A stretch of 64,000 nucleotides of DNA, taken from NCBI RefSeq assembly GCF_024400535.1, contig NZ_CP038800.1, positions 1,302,001-1,366,000 on the forward strand, written 5' to 3'. This DNA comes from Treponema denticola. GTDB taxonomy: Bacteria > Spirochaetota > Spirochaetia > Treponematales > Treponemataceae. Positions 16,231 through 25,230 of the stretch are shown piece by piece. How positions within the stretch are numbered: position 1 is the first letter of the stretch; the number at the start of each line of letters is the position of its first letter. Position numbers and translations under genes: made by a program. The notes under the pieces are model-generated. The model worked only from the letters and a program-made list of their open reading frames with translations, did not search any database and had not been told where the DNA came from.

Positions 16231-17328
16231 ATGGGGTGTATAAAGAATATCTTCAAGGCTATTAAAAATCCTAAAACTTATAAAAGTGAAAATTTCTTTT
16301 ATTTTTTATTTTCAGTTATTTTGATAGGCGGAATTTTATTTGCGACCAGACGGAAGGTTGTAAATTATCCTTATGATTCAATCGAAAATTTTAAAACTAT
16401 GATCACCGTCATTGAAAAACCTGTAATTATCAAAGGCGAAGGTTCGGAAGGTTTTTTTACCTCCGGAAGAGAAATTACTTTAAGTCCTTACAAGATCGGA
16501 AAATATGAAGTTTCCTATTCATTTTGGAATGAGGTCTATGAGTGGATTATCAAAGAAAGCGGGCATGAATATCAGTTTCAATCTTTAGGACAGCCAGGGA
16601 TTTATATGGGACATTCGGCAGATCCTGATGAAATGTATGAAATTAAAGAGCTGAAGGAAAAGGCAGAAGAAATGGGAAAGCCTTATAATACGGTAAAGGC
16701 TGGTGTCTATCCTGTAACAAAAATGTCGTGGAGCGATGCTATTATTTGGTGCAATGCTTTAAGCGAAAAAGAAGGCTTGGATCCGGTTTATTACTATGAC
16801 GGTAAGGTTTTACGCAATGCTTTAGATGTTACAAAAAGCGAAAATCCCGATGTACGTATGAAAAATAACGGCTACCGCCTTCCTACTGAGGCCGAATGGG
16901 AATTTGCTGCCAGAGGCGGAGATATAGAGGCTTCTGATTGGAATTTCGGATTTGCAGGAACAGACGACATTGAAAATGCCGGAGACTATGTTTGGTATAG
17001 AGGTAATAGTTCTCTATTTAATATAGGTTCATCAGGTGAAATTATAGATATTCATCCAATAGGCCAAAAAAGACCCAATAGGTTAGGGCTCTATGATATG
17101 TCTGGCAATTGTTGGGAGTGGTGTTTTGATCGGTATAATCAAAGAAAAACTGGTCAGTTTATTGACCCTATCAATAAAGATGGAGCCAGACATAGAATTA
17201 TAAAAAGCGGTTCTGTAAAGCATGGTCTTAGTTTTTCCCGTGTAAAATCTTGGGGTTATGCTATTCCGGTAAATCCGGGGTATATTCTGGGTTTTAGATT
17301 GGCCCAAACAATTGACAATAATAATTAA
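16231..17328 (+). CDS. Membrane-anchored formylglycine-generating-enzyme-like (SUMF1) domain protein
   Basis: A 365-residue protein with one N-terminal membrane segment (FFYFLFSVILIGGILFA) and a periplasmic FGE-sulfatase fold: KIGKYEVSYSFWNEV, VTKMSWSDAIIWCNALSEKEGL, NGYRLPTEAEWEFAARGG, LGLYDMSGNCWEWCFDRY and LGFRLA. The stretch equal to the RGGSW...C active-site region of true FGE reads IIKSGSVKHGLSFSRVK and lacks the cysteines, so formylglycine-generating activity is doubtful. It more likely serves as a binding or other modifying domain. It is transcribed alone from its own promoter. Confidence 0.88.
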   Translation: MGCIKNIFKAIKNPKTYKSENFFYFLFSVILIGGILFATRRKVVNYPYDSIENFKTMITVIEKPVIIKGEGSEGFFTSGREITLSPYKIGKYEVSYSFWNEVYEWIIKESGHEYQFQSLGQPGIYMGHSADPDEMYEIKELKEKAEEMGKPYNTVKAGVYPVTKMSWSDAIIWCNALSEKEGLDPVYYYDGKVLRNALDVTKSENPDVRMKNNGYRLPTEAEWEFAARGGDIEASDWNFGFAGTDDIENAGDYVWYRGNSSLFNIGSSGEIIDIHPIGQKRPNRLGLYDMSGNCWEWCFDRYNQRKTGQFIDPINKDGARHRIIKSGSVKHGLSFSRVKSWGYAIPVNPGYILGFRLAQTIDNNN

Positions 17329-17333
17329 ATCGG

Positions 17334-17362
17334 TTGACATAATTTTATTGAATGGATAACAT
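17334..17362 (+). promoter_or_regulatory. Promoter of the cysteine desulfidase-like gene
   Basis: TTGACA (17334-17339), 17 bases, TAACAT (17357-17362), with a leader of about 30 bases holding GGAG before the ATG at 17399. Confidence 0.7.
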
Positions 17363-17398
17363 AATAAATCCGTTTATTTTTTGATATGGAGAAATGGT

Positions 17399-18694
17399 AT
17401 GAGTTTAGATAACGCAAAAAAAGAAAAATATGTTCAGATTCTGAAGGAAGAGCTGGTTCCTGCCCTTGGATGCACGGAGCCTATAGCTATTGCTTACACA
17501 GCTGCCAATTTGCGGAAGATTATGGGCGGTATTCCCGATGAAATCTTAATTGAAAGCAGCGGTAATATCATTAAAAATGCAAAGTCTGTTATTGTGCCCA
17601 ATACCGGCGGAATGAAGGGGATGGAAGCTTCTGCCTTGATAGGGCTTATCGGAGGAAATGCAGATAAGGGCTTGGAAGTATTAGCCGATGTAACCGAAGA
17701 GCATGTAAAGCTTGCTCATGACTATTTAGCCAAGTCATGCACTAAGCTTAAACTAATGGATACGCCTGCAAGCCTTCACATAAGGATTACAGGAAAACTA
17801 AACGGCGATACCGGAATTGCAGAGCTCATTCACCAGCATACAAATATCGTACTTTTAAAAAAAAATGACGAAGTTATCTTTGAAAAGCCTTTTAGCTTGG
17901 AGTCTTCCGCAGGTGCTTTAACCGATAGAAGCTGTTTAAATGTAAAAGATATTTTGGAGTTTGCAGACACTGTTCCGGTTGATGATGTTTCTCCAATCAT
18001 TATGAGGCAGGTTGAATATAATATGAGAGTTTCAGAGGACGGTTTAAAATCTTCTTACGGCATTGAAACGGGGAAAAATATTTTAAAGTATAACCAGAAG
18101 AAGGGTGATAGTTTTTCGGTTAAGGTTCAAGCGGAAGGTGAAGTCGCAGCAGCCTCCGATGCCCGTATGTGCGGCTGTTCTTATCCGGTTATTACCAATT
18201 CGGGAAGCGGAAATCAGGGATTAGCCGTTTCGGTGCCCGTAGTTGTATATGCCCGCGAAAATAAGTTAAGCGAAGAAAAACTGATCCGCTGTTTGATTGT
18301 AAGTAATCTTTTAGCCATCCACCAAAAAACCGGAATAGGCAGGCTTTCTGCTTATTGCGGTGCGGTAACTGCCGGAGCTGCCTGTGCTGCTGCAATTACC
18401 TATATGAAGGGCGGCTCTTATGAACAGGTTTGCGGAACAATAGCAAATACGCTGGGAGTCGTTTCAGGAATTCTTTGTGACGGAGCCAAGCAATCCTGTG
18501 CCGCTAAAATTGCCTCAGCTTTGGACTCTGCTCTTTTTGCACATGAACTCGCTATGGACGGCGATTTTTTTGCCGGAGGTGACGGCGTAGTCAAGGACGA
18601 TATCGAAAAAACCATAGCCGGCATAGGTGTTGTTGCTGCCCAAGGTATGCGCAAAACCGACGAAGTTGTGTTACAGGTTATGCTTAAAGACTAA
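17399..18694 (+). CDS. UPF0597 / L-cysteine desulfidase family protein (CyuA/CdsB-like)
   Basis: This family (related to Fe-S serine dehydratase alpha chains) includes enzymes that turn cysteine into pyruvate, ammonia and sulfide. The 431-residue protein shows LVPALGCTEPIAIAYTAA near residue 10-28, NTGGMKGMEASALIG, CGCSYPVITNSGSGNQGL and GILCDGAKQSCAAKI; the cysteines fit an oxygen-sensitive 4Fe-4S centre. GGAG sits eight bases before ATG 17399. Sulfide production from cysteine is a known trait of oral treponemes; assigning it to this gene is inference. It converges with pbpC, overlapping by four bases. Confidence 0.88.
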   Translation: MSLDNAKKEKYVQILKEELVPALGCTEPIAIAYTAANLRKIMGGIPDEILIESSGNIIKNAKSVIVPNTGGMKGMEASALIGLIGGNADKGLEVLADVTEEHVKLAHDYLAKSCTKLKLMDTPASLHIRITGKLNGDTGIAELIHQHTNIVLLKKNDEVIFEKPFSLESSAGALTDRSCLNVKDILEFADTVPVDDVSPIIMRQVEYNMRVSEDGLKSSYGIETGKNILKYNQKKGDSFSVKVQAEGEVAAASDARMCGCSYPVITNSGSGNQGLAVSVPVVVYARENKLSEEKLIRCLIVSNLLAIHQKTGIGRLSAYCGAVTAGAACAAAITYMKGGSYEQVCGTIANTLGVVSGILCDGAKQSCAAKIASALDSALFAHELAMDGDFFAGGDGVVKDDIEKTIAGIGVVAAQGMRKTDEVVLQVMLKD

Positions 18695-20970
18695 TTCCCG
18701 TTTAGAACATAAAAAATTCTTTTACGGGTATTTCCCCTGTTGTCCGTAAGGGTCAGCTCATGTCTCCCTCTTAGGGCCGCCCTTAAGGGCTGAATCTTCA
18801 TTTGATGATAGGATTTTGTACTTCCTAAATATTCTCCGTCCAAATCCCAGTAGATGACGGCCTCGGGATTTTTATGGGCGGCTTCTGCAACCAATGCCCC
18901 AAAAGAGCCGTCAAGTTCTGTCGGAATATAAACCGAGGTTCCGTCTTCGGGAAATAAAATTTCAAACTCGCCTGCATTTGATGCCGTACTTTCCGGAAGC
19001 CATTGGGGGAGGCTCTTATATTCCGGGTGTCCCTGTTTATAAAAATATTCTGCAGCAGCCGGGAGGACAAACCTATTTTCTATTTTAGGTAATTCGTTTA
19101 TGTCATTTGCCTTAACTTGAAACTTGCCGTCGGGACTTAAAGATACCTTTTTACAATAAGGACAGGTGTTTTGGGTATGACTTTCTATAGGTTTTAAAAC
19201 AGCCTTTGCGTTTTTACAAAATTCTCCTGCGGGGTAACCCGAGTCTGCACAAGCTTTTATAAATTCAAAATCCTTTAATTCTTTTTCGGGCCAGTCCGAT
19301 TTTGGCAAGATATTAAAAATTTCAAAGAGGATTGGTGCGGCCAGTTTTGTGCTTGTAATTTCAGGCCTTCCTTCTCCCGAAGCGTTTCCGCACCAAACGC
19401 CTACGGAATATTTAGGCGTAATCCCTATAGTCCAAGCATCCTTGTTCCCGTAACTGGTTCCGGTCTTCCATGCAATTTTTTGATTTTGTGCATAGAGCTG
19501 CCATATAGCCTCTTCTTCGGGCCTGTTCCCTTCGGTCAGCACATCCATTGTTATTCTGCAAGCTCCCGAAGAAAAAGGAAATTTTTCGTCAAGTTTGTTT
19601 TGAGCTTTCAGCATCATCTTTCGATAAGTGTTTGTAATTTCGTAAAGGCTTATTTCTCCTCCTCCCAAAATCAGGGGAAGACCGTATTCATCGGCCGAAC
19701 GGTTAAATGTTGTAAAGCCTGACCTTTTTAAGATATCCAAAAAGGCGGGTATTGTAAATTCACGCAGGGCTCTTATAAACGGAATGTTTAAAGAATAGGA
19801 AAGGGCCTTGCGGGCAGGAATCGCTCCCGAATATGTGTAGTTACTGTTTTGAGGTGTGTAGCCTGCAATCTTTGTCGGAATATCTATGAGGAGTTGATCC
19901 GGTAAAATCATTCCCGCATCCAGCATTGCCGCAAACAAAAAAGGTTTTAATAAACTCCCCGAACTCCGCCTTGCGTGAACCATATCGACATGCTCGTTTT
20001 TTGCATTCGGACTTTGAAGACCCGTGTTTCCTATATAGGCTAAAGTTTTTCCCGTTTCGGTATCTAAAATTAAGACGGCTGTATTGTAAACACCGCTTGA
20101 AAAATTCCTTTTAAAATGATGGTCAGCAATTTCAAAAACTATTTCCTGTAAAGAATAATCCAAGCTGCTTATGTTTTTTTGATTGGAGCTTTTTGGTTTT
20201 AAAAACTCAAGGTAATGATAGGCCTTTTGCGGAACGGCCTTAGGTTTATCGGGAACGGGTTCTGCAACGGAAAGAGTGTAGGTTTCCTTATCGATTTTTT
20301 TTTGTAAAAAAAGATTGTACAAGAGCCTGTCCCTCTTTTCTTTTAAGATTTCGGATTCTTTTCCCGGGCGTACCAAAGAGGGTTGATTGGGAAGGACTGC
20401 AAGGCAGGCGGCTTCCGCCCATGTTAAATCTTCAGGCCCCCTTCCGAAATACCGCCATGAGGCTGCTTCAAGGCCTACAACATTTCCGCCGTAGGGTGCG
20501 TGGGAGGCGTAAATATTCAATATGTTTTCCTTGGAATAAGAAAGCTCCAAAAAAAGAGATAAAAAACTTTCTCTTAGTTTTTGCTTAAAACTTCTTACCG
20601 GATTTTTTTCGGAAAGGCGGGAGGTCTGCATCGTAATTGTAGAGGCACCCGAAACTATTTTTTCTTTTAAAATATTTTCAACTGCAGCCCTAAAAACCGA
20701 AAGAGGATCTATCCCAAAATGAAAATAAAAATTTTTATCTTCATAGTTTAGAAGGGCTTCCCTGTATTTTTCAGGCAGTTTTGAAGTTTGAGGAAATCTC
20801 CATTGCCCGTCACTTGCAGCAGATGCACCTAAAAGTTTTCCGTCGGAGCTGTAAAGAGTAAAAGAATAATCAACTTTAAAGCCGGGCGTAAAAAAAAGTA
20901 TTAAAGCTAAAACAATTAAGGAAGAAATAAAGGCCGGTATCAGAGCTTTGATAATCTTGTTAAAACGCAT
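18691..20970 (-). CDS. pbpC: Penicillin-binding protein 1C (bifunctional glycosyltransferase/transpeptidase)
   Basis: PBP1C makes and crosslinks peptidoglycan at the inner membrane. From ATG 20970 (759 residues) there is a membrane anchor (ALIPAFISSLIVLALILFF), a GT51 domain with the catalytic Glu in NYEDKNFYFHFGID and SGASTITMQTSRL, a transpeptidase domain with SGSLLKPF (Ser-x-x-Lys), YSLNIPF and KTGTSYGNKDAW, and the C-terminal PBP1C-specific domain (PEDGTSVYIPTEL...). The frame extends to 21042, but that part spans the promoter; the ATG at 20970 follows the -10 box by nine bases and has no Shine-Dalgarno sequence. Confidence 0.94.
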   Translation of the reverse strand: MRFNKIIKALIPAFISSLIVLALILFFTPGFKVDYSFTLYSSDGKLLGASAASDGQWRFPQTSKLPEKYREALLNYEDKNFYFHFGIDPLSVFRAAVENILKEKIVSGASTITMQTSRLSEKNPVRSFKQKLRESFLSLFLELSYSKENILNIYASHAPYGGNVVGLEAASWRYFGRGPEDLTWAEAACLAVLPNQPSLVRPGKESEILKEKRDRLLYNLFLQKKIDKETYTLSVAEPVPDKPKAVPQKAYHYLEFLKPKSSNQKNISSLDYSLQEIVFEIADHHFKRNFSSGVYNTAVLILDTETGKTLAYIGNTGLQSPNAKNEHVDMVHARRSSGSLLKPFLFAAMLDAGMILPDQLLIDIPTKIAGYTPQNSNYTYSGAIPARKALSYSLNIPFIRALREFTIPAFLDILKRSGFTTFNRSADEYGLPLILGGGEISLYEITNTYRKMMLKAQNKLDEKFPFSSGACRITMDVLTEGNRPEEEAIWQLYAQNQKIAWKTGTSYGNKDAWTIGITPKYSVGVWCGNASGEGRPEITSTKLAAPILFEIFNILPKSDWPEKELKDFEFIKACADSGYPAGEFCKNAKAVLKPIESHTQNTCPYCKKVSLSPDGKFQVKANDINELPKIENRFVLPAAAEYFYKQGHPEYKSLPQWLPESTASNAGEFEILFPEDGTSVYIPTELDGSFGALVAEAAHKNPEAVIYWDLDGEYLGSTKSYHQMKIQPLRAALRGRHELTLTDNRGNTRKRIFYVLNGN

Positions 20971-20979
20971 ATTACGGGA

Positions 20980-21008
20980 ATTATAACATAAGATAAATAT
21001 GTGTACAA
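20980..21008 (-). promoter_or_regulatory. Promoter of pbpC, near-leaderless
   Basis: Minus strand TTGTAC (21003-21008), 17 bases, TATAAT (20980-20985). Only nine bases separate the -10 box from the ATG at 20970, so the leader should be 2-3 bases. Confidence 0.75.
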
Positions 21009-21097
21009 GGGAATATTTTTGAGCAACCCTTATGATTTGCAATTATTTATGACCGATACTTTTAAATAATTTAGTTATTTTTAGGCAATGCGCTATC

Positions 21098-21126
21098 TTG
21101 AAGATAAGCTTATTTTATGATAAAAT
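21098..21126 (+). promoter_or_regulatory. Promoter of the outer-membrane-type gene
   Basis: TTGAAG (21098-21103), 17 bases, TAAAAT (21121-21126), then a leader of ~43 bases with GGAGG before the GTG at 21176. Confidence 0.6.
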
Positions 21127-21175
21127 AATTTTATAAGTTATTTAAGATTTACCGCAAATACAAGTGGAGGTAGAA

Positions 21176-22318
21176 GTGAAAAAAAGTTTATGTTCTTTGT
21201 TTTTTTGTATGGTTTTGGGCTCTTTATGCTTTGCTCAGTTTGCTATGCCCGAGCCTGTGCCTCCTTCCGTAATTTCGCCTCGAATAAACGGACTGGGAGC
21301 TTGTTTTACTGCTGATCAATCCGAAAGAGACCGCCTATTTACAAATCCTGCGGTTTTTCCGTTTTTAACAAAAAAATGGTCTTTTGGGAAAATTGCTTTA
21401 CATGCAAATGAAGATAGTTTTGGAGGAATAAGTGCCCTTACAGCTTCTGAAAAAATAAAGACTTTTACAAACCATCTTTATAAAAACAATAAAACTTTTT
21501 TTGATTTTAATGCTACAGGTCCAATAGCTTTTAGTTTTTCCGATAAAAATTTTGCAGTAGGCCTTTTTAATAGATCTATTCTTCATGCTGATGTAGAAGC
21601 CTCTATTATGAAAAAACTTCTAATAGGAGAAGAACTTTTTTTGACAGGAGGCTACGGTATATGTCTTTATGATGATACCGTAAATAAGGTATCTCTCGGT
21701 TTTCAGATGAAAGGCTTTTTTCAAACATTCTCTTATGCCTTAAATAAAAATCAAGTTTATATGGCGTCGGCAGCTAATTCGGCTTTTAAAGATCTAAATA
21801 TTGTATTGGTAAATGCAGTAGGTTTAGATGCCGGTTTTTTATATAAATGTGAAGATTACTTTATTTTAGGAATCACATGCAGGGATGCCTATACTCCTGT
21901 TTTTTTAACTCCTTATAATAATTTTGATGATTATAAAAAAGCCCGTCCTGCCGGCAAAACACAATATAAGACTCTTTTACCGAATTTAAGTATAGGAATA
22001 GGCTCTATACCGATAGGAAAGGATGTATGGCCAATGGTTTCTTCATGGTCTTTTTATCTGGATTATCAGAACCTCCTTCTCCCTATTTTTAATAAAAATA
22101 AAAGCCCTTTTCTTAACATAGCTTTTGGAACGGAAATAATCTTTCATGAGGTTTTGAGCTTTACCTTGGGAATGACGGAATGTTACCCTCATTTCGGCTG
22201 CGGGCTTAATTTTACATATTTTCAAATAGATTTTTCCGCTTTTTTAAAGGAATTGGGAAACAAGCCCTGGGAACAGCCTAAACTGGGGATAGACTTTTCT
22301 CTTTCCTTTGAATATTAG
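21176..22318 (+). CDS. Treponemal outer-membrane-type protein with signal peptide
   Basis: A 380-residue protein starting with a signal peptide (LCSLFFCMVLGSLCFAQ). The remainder alternates short amphipathic strands and aromatic residues and ends in LGIDFSLSFEY, as in treponemal beta-barrel families similar to the PorV/FadL-like UPF0164 type. GTG at 21176 has GGAGG five bases upstream; the in-frame GTG at 21164 precedes this site and is rejected. No enzyme motif is seen, and a transport or structural role in the outer membrane is inferred only from architecture. Confidence 0.75.
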   Translation: MKKSLCSLFFCMVLGSLCFAQFAMPEPVPPSVISPRINGLGACFTADQSERDRLFTNPAVFPFLTKKWSFGKIALHANEDSFGGISALTASEKIKTFTNHLYKNNKTFFDFNATGPIAFSFSDKNFAVGLFNRSILHADVEASIMKKLLIGEELFLTGGYGICLYDDTVNKVSLGFQMKGFFQTFSYALNKNQVYMASAANSAFKDLNIVLVNAVGLDAGFLYKCEDYFILGITCRDAYTPVFLTPYNNFDDYKKARPAGKTQYKTLLPNLSIGIGSIPIGKDVWPMVSSWSFYLDYQNLLLPIFNKNKSPFLNIAFGTEIIFHEVLSFTLGMTECYPHFGCGLNFTYFQIDFSAFLKELGNKPWEQPKLGIDFSLSFEY

Positions 22319-22353
22319 ATTAGAATTTTAAAATTTGGTTTTTAGGGATTTTT

Positions 22354-23298
22354 ATGTCTGAGAATTTACAAACAGCAAGACGTGTTAAAATTTTTTCACG
22401 GCTTGCCCTTTTTTCTGCAACTCTTTTATGGGGAAGCACATTTGTTGCTGTCAGCAGTACAAATGATTTTTTTAAACCTAATTTTTTATTGGCTTGCCGT
22501 TTTTTGCCCGCCTGCTTAATTCTTTGTGCCGTATTTTTTAAACGGCTTAAAAAACTTGACAAGCGTTATTTAAAGGCCGGAATGTTTTTAGGCTTTATTA
22601 TGTTTGCAGGTTACTCTCTGCAGGCTATTGCAATTACTACTGCAGGAGGTTTACCGGGACGGAGCTCATTTTTAGTAGCAACCTATTGTGTTATTGTTCC
22701 TTTTGTAAATGCTCTTATCTTAAAAAAGAAGCCGGATAAATTCAATCTTTTTGCTGCCTTCCTTTGTTTTACAGGCATACTTACCATATCGATGCCGGAT
22801 TTGATTTTGGAAAATTCCAGCGGCATAAATTGGGGAGATGTCTTTTCTCTTATAAGCAGTTTTATATTTGCCGTTTATATAGTTTTTTTGCCTAAACTCA
22901 TGGAAGACCTTGATACAGCCCTTATAACGATTGTTCAATTTGCCTTTGCAGGAAGCTATGCCCTTATTTTTTCTCTTTTGTTTGAGGACAATTCAGGTAC
23001 AATTTGGAATTCTCAGTCTATTTTTACTCTTGCTTATTTAACGGTGCTTTGTACGGCTCTATGCGTTTTACTTCAAGCTGTGGGACAAAAGAACACTCCG
23101 CCGACTACGGCTGCCCTTATTTTTTCTCTTGAATCGGTGTTCAGTATCTTTCTTTCGATAATAGTTACGGATGAAAAATTTACACCTGCTCTTGCTTTGG
23201 GCTGTTCTTGTATATTTATTTCGATTATCATTTCAGAAACAAAGCTTTCTTTTTTGACTGAAAAATTTAAGCTCAATAAGCGGTCTTCTAAAAAATGA
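22354..23298 (+). CDS. EamA/DMT superfamily permease
   Basis: A 314-residue inner-membrane protein with about ten hydrophobic segments in two EamA repeats. FSATLLWGSTFVAV, GRSSFLVATYCVIVPFVNALILKKKP and the repeat-two end TTAALIFSLESVFSIFLSIIV...GCSCIFISIII are typical of drug/metabolite exporters. The substrate cannot be read from the sequence. It starts 35 bases after the outer-membrane-type gene and may share its transcript. Confidence 0.9.
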   Translation: MSENLQTARRVKIFSRLALFSATLLWGSTFVAVSSTNDFFKPNFLLACRFLPACLILCAVFFKRLKKLDKRYLKAGMFLGFIMFAGYSLQAIAITTAGGLPGRSSFLVATYCVIVPFVNALILKKKPDKFNLFAAFLCFTGILTISMPDLILENSSGINWGDVFSLISSFIFAVYIVFLPKLMEDLDTALITIVQFAFAGSYALIFSLLFEDNSGTIWNSQSIFTLAYLTVLCTALCVLLQAVGQKNTPPTTAALIFSLESVFSIFLSIIVTDEKFTPALALGCSCIFISIIISETKLSFLTEKFKLNKRSSKK

Positions 23299-23346
23299 TT
23301 ACTTATTAAGGTCTTTTGTAGGTTTGCAGTTAAATTCGCTTAAATA

Positions 23347-23778
23347 TCAAAAGGCTGCATCGGGATGGTTTTTATGGATGTATTCCGACCATTCGTGATC
23401 GGCTCCGGCTATGTGCTCGACGAGCCATTTACCCAAAAAATCGTAGAATTGAAGTCCCGTTTCGATATCGCCGGAGGCTAGAGGTACAATTGCATCCCTG
23501 ATTTTTTTTATAAAAGATTTATGTATTTCTGCATGTTCTTTTAAATAGGGATAACCGTATTCTTTCATTACTTTTTCTTCTTCTTCAAAATGATAATATG
23601 TGTAGTCGGATAAGCTTTTTATTACTTTACCGATTTTTAGTTTGTATTCTTCTTGAGGTAAGTCAAACAAATCTTTAAATTGCCCCATTATGTTCAAAAG
23701 CTTTTTATGATGCAAATCTATCGTGTTATATCCTACACTCAATGAGTCTTCCCACTCAAAACATTTAATTTCACTCAT
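23347..23778 (-). CDS. Bacteriohemerythrin
   Basis: A 143-residue single-domain hemerythrin that binds O2 at a di-iron centre. Ligands are visible as the His in GYNTIDLHHKKLL, HFEEEEKVM (His and Glu), HAEIHKSF (two His) and HIAGADHEW (His and Asp). In an anaerobe it could sense, store or remove oxygen. The ATG has no ribosome-binding site and lies six bases after a -10 box, so the mRNA is probably leaderless. Confidence 0.94.
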   Translation of the reverse strand: MSEIKCFEWEDSLSVGYNTIDLHHKKLLNIMGQFKDLFDLPQEEYKLKIGKVIKSLSDYTYYHFEEEEKVMKEYGYPYLKEHAEIHKSFIKKIRDAIVPLASGDIETGLQFYDFLGKWLVEHIAGADHEWSEYIHKNHPDAAF

Positions 23779-23784
23779 AAGACT

Positions 23785-23812
23785 ATTTTAACTTATTATC
23801 AAAAAAAGTCAA
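23785..23812 (-). promoter_or_regulatory. Promoter of the hemerythrin gene, leaderless configuration
   Basis: Minus strand TTGACT (23807-23812), 16 bases, TAAAAT (23785-23790), then six bases to the ATG at 23778. Confidence 0.7.
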
Positions 23813-23870
23813 GGGAAGGAGCGTGGTGCACAAGGGCTCAAGGGATTGAAAAATCAAAATTAAAATAGAC

Positions 23871-23899
23871 TTGACAAGTAATAAAAAATATATTACTAT
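23871..23899 (+). promoter_or_regulatory. Promoter of the toxin-antitoxin pair, leaderless configuration
   Basis: TTGACA (23871-23876), 17 bases, TACTAT (23894-23899). An ATG directly touches the -10 box (23900); the second ATG (23906) is six bases away, at the expected transcription start. Confidence 0.75.
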
Positions 23900-23905
23900 A
23901 TGGAT

Positions 23906-24172
23906 ATGGAATATACAGTAGTTATGCCTAAAAAATTGGATAAAATAATCAGACTTATGCCTGAAAAAGCTCAAGATATTCTGCATAATCTAATTTTAGA
24001 CATAAAAAAATCAGGTCCCGTACAGCCTAAATATCATAACTACTGTAAATTAAGTGCAAATACCTATCACTGCCATTTACTTTATAAATGGGTAGCGGTA
24101 TGGAGATGTGAAAAAAATAAACTCATAGTGGAGGTCGAATATGTTGGCAGTCGTGAAAATGCCCCATACTAG
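23906..24172 (+). CDS. RelE/HigB-like toxin of a type II toxin-antitoxin pair
   Basis: An 88-residue RelE/ParE-superfamily protein of the kind that cuts mRNA on the ribosome. The middle HNYCKLSANTYHCHLLYKWVAVWR and the end VEVEYVGSRENAPY match the cytotoxic translational repressor family that sits upstream of XRE antitoxins. An upstream in-frame ATG at 23900 lies against the -10 box, so 23906 is the likely start of a leaderless mRNA. The antitoxin gene overlaps its end by 32 bases, in toxin-first order as in higBA. Confidence 0.85.
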   Translation: MEYTVVMPKKLDKIIRLMPEKAQDILHNLILDIKKSGPVQPKYHNYCKLSANTYHCHLLYKWVAVWRCEKNKLIVEVEYVGSRENAPY

Positions 24173-24503
24173 TTTTACCGTATCGGGAGATATTCCTGAA
24201 AATATTTTAAATATATTAAAAACTTACTATAAGAAACATCTTATACTTGAAGACGAAAAAAGTGAATATGTCGAAGCTTCAACGATGGACTGGTATAAAG
24301 AAGCCGAAAAAAGACAAACTCCTGCTAAGACTTTGCGTTTTTATCGAACACTTAATAAACTTACTCAATTACAATTAGCTGAAAAACTAGGTGTTACAAA
24401 ACAGTTTATCTCCAACATGGAAACAGGACAAAAGCCTATAAGCCGCAAAACCGCCTATTTGCTTTCTGAAATCTTCGGTATAGACGCAGGGCGGTTTATA
24501 TAG
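24141..24503 (+). CDS. XRE/Cro-type HTH antitoxin
   Basis: A 120-residue protein with a helix-turn-helix in the C-terminal half (TLRFYRTLNKLTQLQLAEKLG followed by VTKQFISNMETGQKPISRKTAYLLSEIFG). The N-terminal ~60 residues probably hold the toxin. GGAGG lies six bases before the ATG, inside the toxin gene, so the antitoxin has a strong ribosome-binding site while the toxin has none; this should keep antitoxin in excess. Autoregulation at the promoter at 23871-23899 is expected from the family. Confidence 0.9.
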   Translation: MLAVVKMPHTSFTVSGDIPENILNILKTYYKKHLILEDEKSEYVEASTMDWYKEAEKRQTPAKTLRFYRTLNKLTQLQLAEKLGVTKQFISNMETGQKPISRKTAYLLSEIFGIDAGRFI

Positions 24504-24657
24504 ATGATTTTTTTGCTTGATCTTTTTTATCTTAAACACTTAACATATTCTTTAATTTCCTCATTTAAAGGCTGATGATTTCCTTTTCACTATGATTTAC
24601 CATAATTTCTTCAAATAACATATTTGTCTATCATCCTTTATTATTAAAAGTTCTAAT

Positions 24658-25077
24658 TTATTCATCAATCCTATAAACCATATCGCCGCTATTCCAAATA
24701 TACATAGAGGCTGACACAGGCTCTTTTCCTTCTTCCCAAAGCAATCCTGTATATGTTGTGTTATATCCGAAGTATCCTTCCGTTAAAATTTCAAACTCCA
24801 TGCCGGAAAATTTTTCAATATATTCTTTTAACCCGATGGCTTTCCCTGAAAAATCTCCCTCATAAACAATTTTGTCAAATATCCAAACACTACATTCATC
24901 TAGGTCACTGCCATAAAATACGACATCTCCGGGATATATTTTTTCTCCATTTTTGGTATACCGAAATAATTTATCTATCTTTAATGTCAATATGTCGTCA
25001 TTAAAGATGATTTTTTTTATTTTGCTATCATGGAGGCTAAAAGGAATATTACTGCTTCTATCATGTATAAAATCCAT
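24658..25077 (-). CDS. Hypothetical protein, possibly immunity-type
   Basis: A ~139-residue soluble, acidic protein that I do not recognise. It alternates strands and helices (FSLHDSKIKKIIFNDDILTLKID; GMEFEILTEGYFGYNTTYTGLLW) and has no signal peptide. GGGAG upstream favours the ATG at 25077 over one at 25083. It stands on the minus strand in an AT-rich accessory stretch with weak gene packing. Immunity proteins of polymorphic toxins often look like this, but nothing here proves it. Confidence 0.6.
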   Translation of the reverse strand: MDFIHDRSSNIPFSLHDSKIKKIIFNDDILTLKIDKLFRYTKNGEKIYPGDVVFYGSDLDECSVWIFDKIVYEGDFSGKAIGLKEYIEKFSGMEFEILTEGYFGYNTTYTGLLWEEGKEPVSASMYIWNSGDMVYRIDE

Positions 25078-25146
25078 TTCCATCTCCCATAATACTAATT
25101 TGCCTTACTCAATATCCGTAGTATTGTACCATATTTCTGCTTTGTT

Positions 25147-25230
25147 TTATAGCCCTAACTCTTGCCTTGTGTCCTCGTTATCCGGTATGGTGCTTCCGGC
25201 ATACGCTACTATGGGTTGTGGATTAAGAAT
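25147..25230 (-). pseudogene. Possible gene-tail remnant
   Basis: On the minus strand a 27-residue open stretch (ILNPQPIVAYAGSTIPDNED... ending QELGL) runs to a TAA but has no start or ribosome-binding site. It reads like the C-terminus of a lost protein. The surrounding gap (25078-25449) otherwise holds no ORF and looks like decayed coding DNA. Low certainty. Confidence 0.25.
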
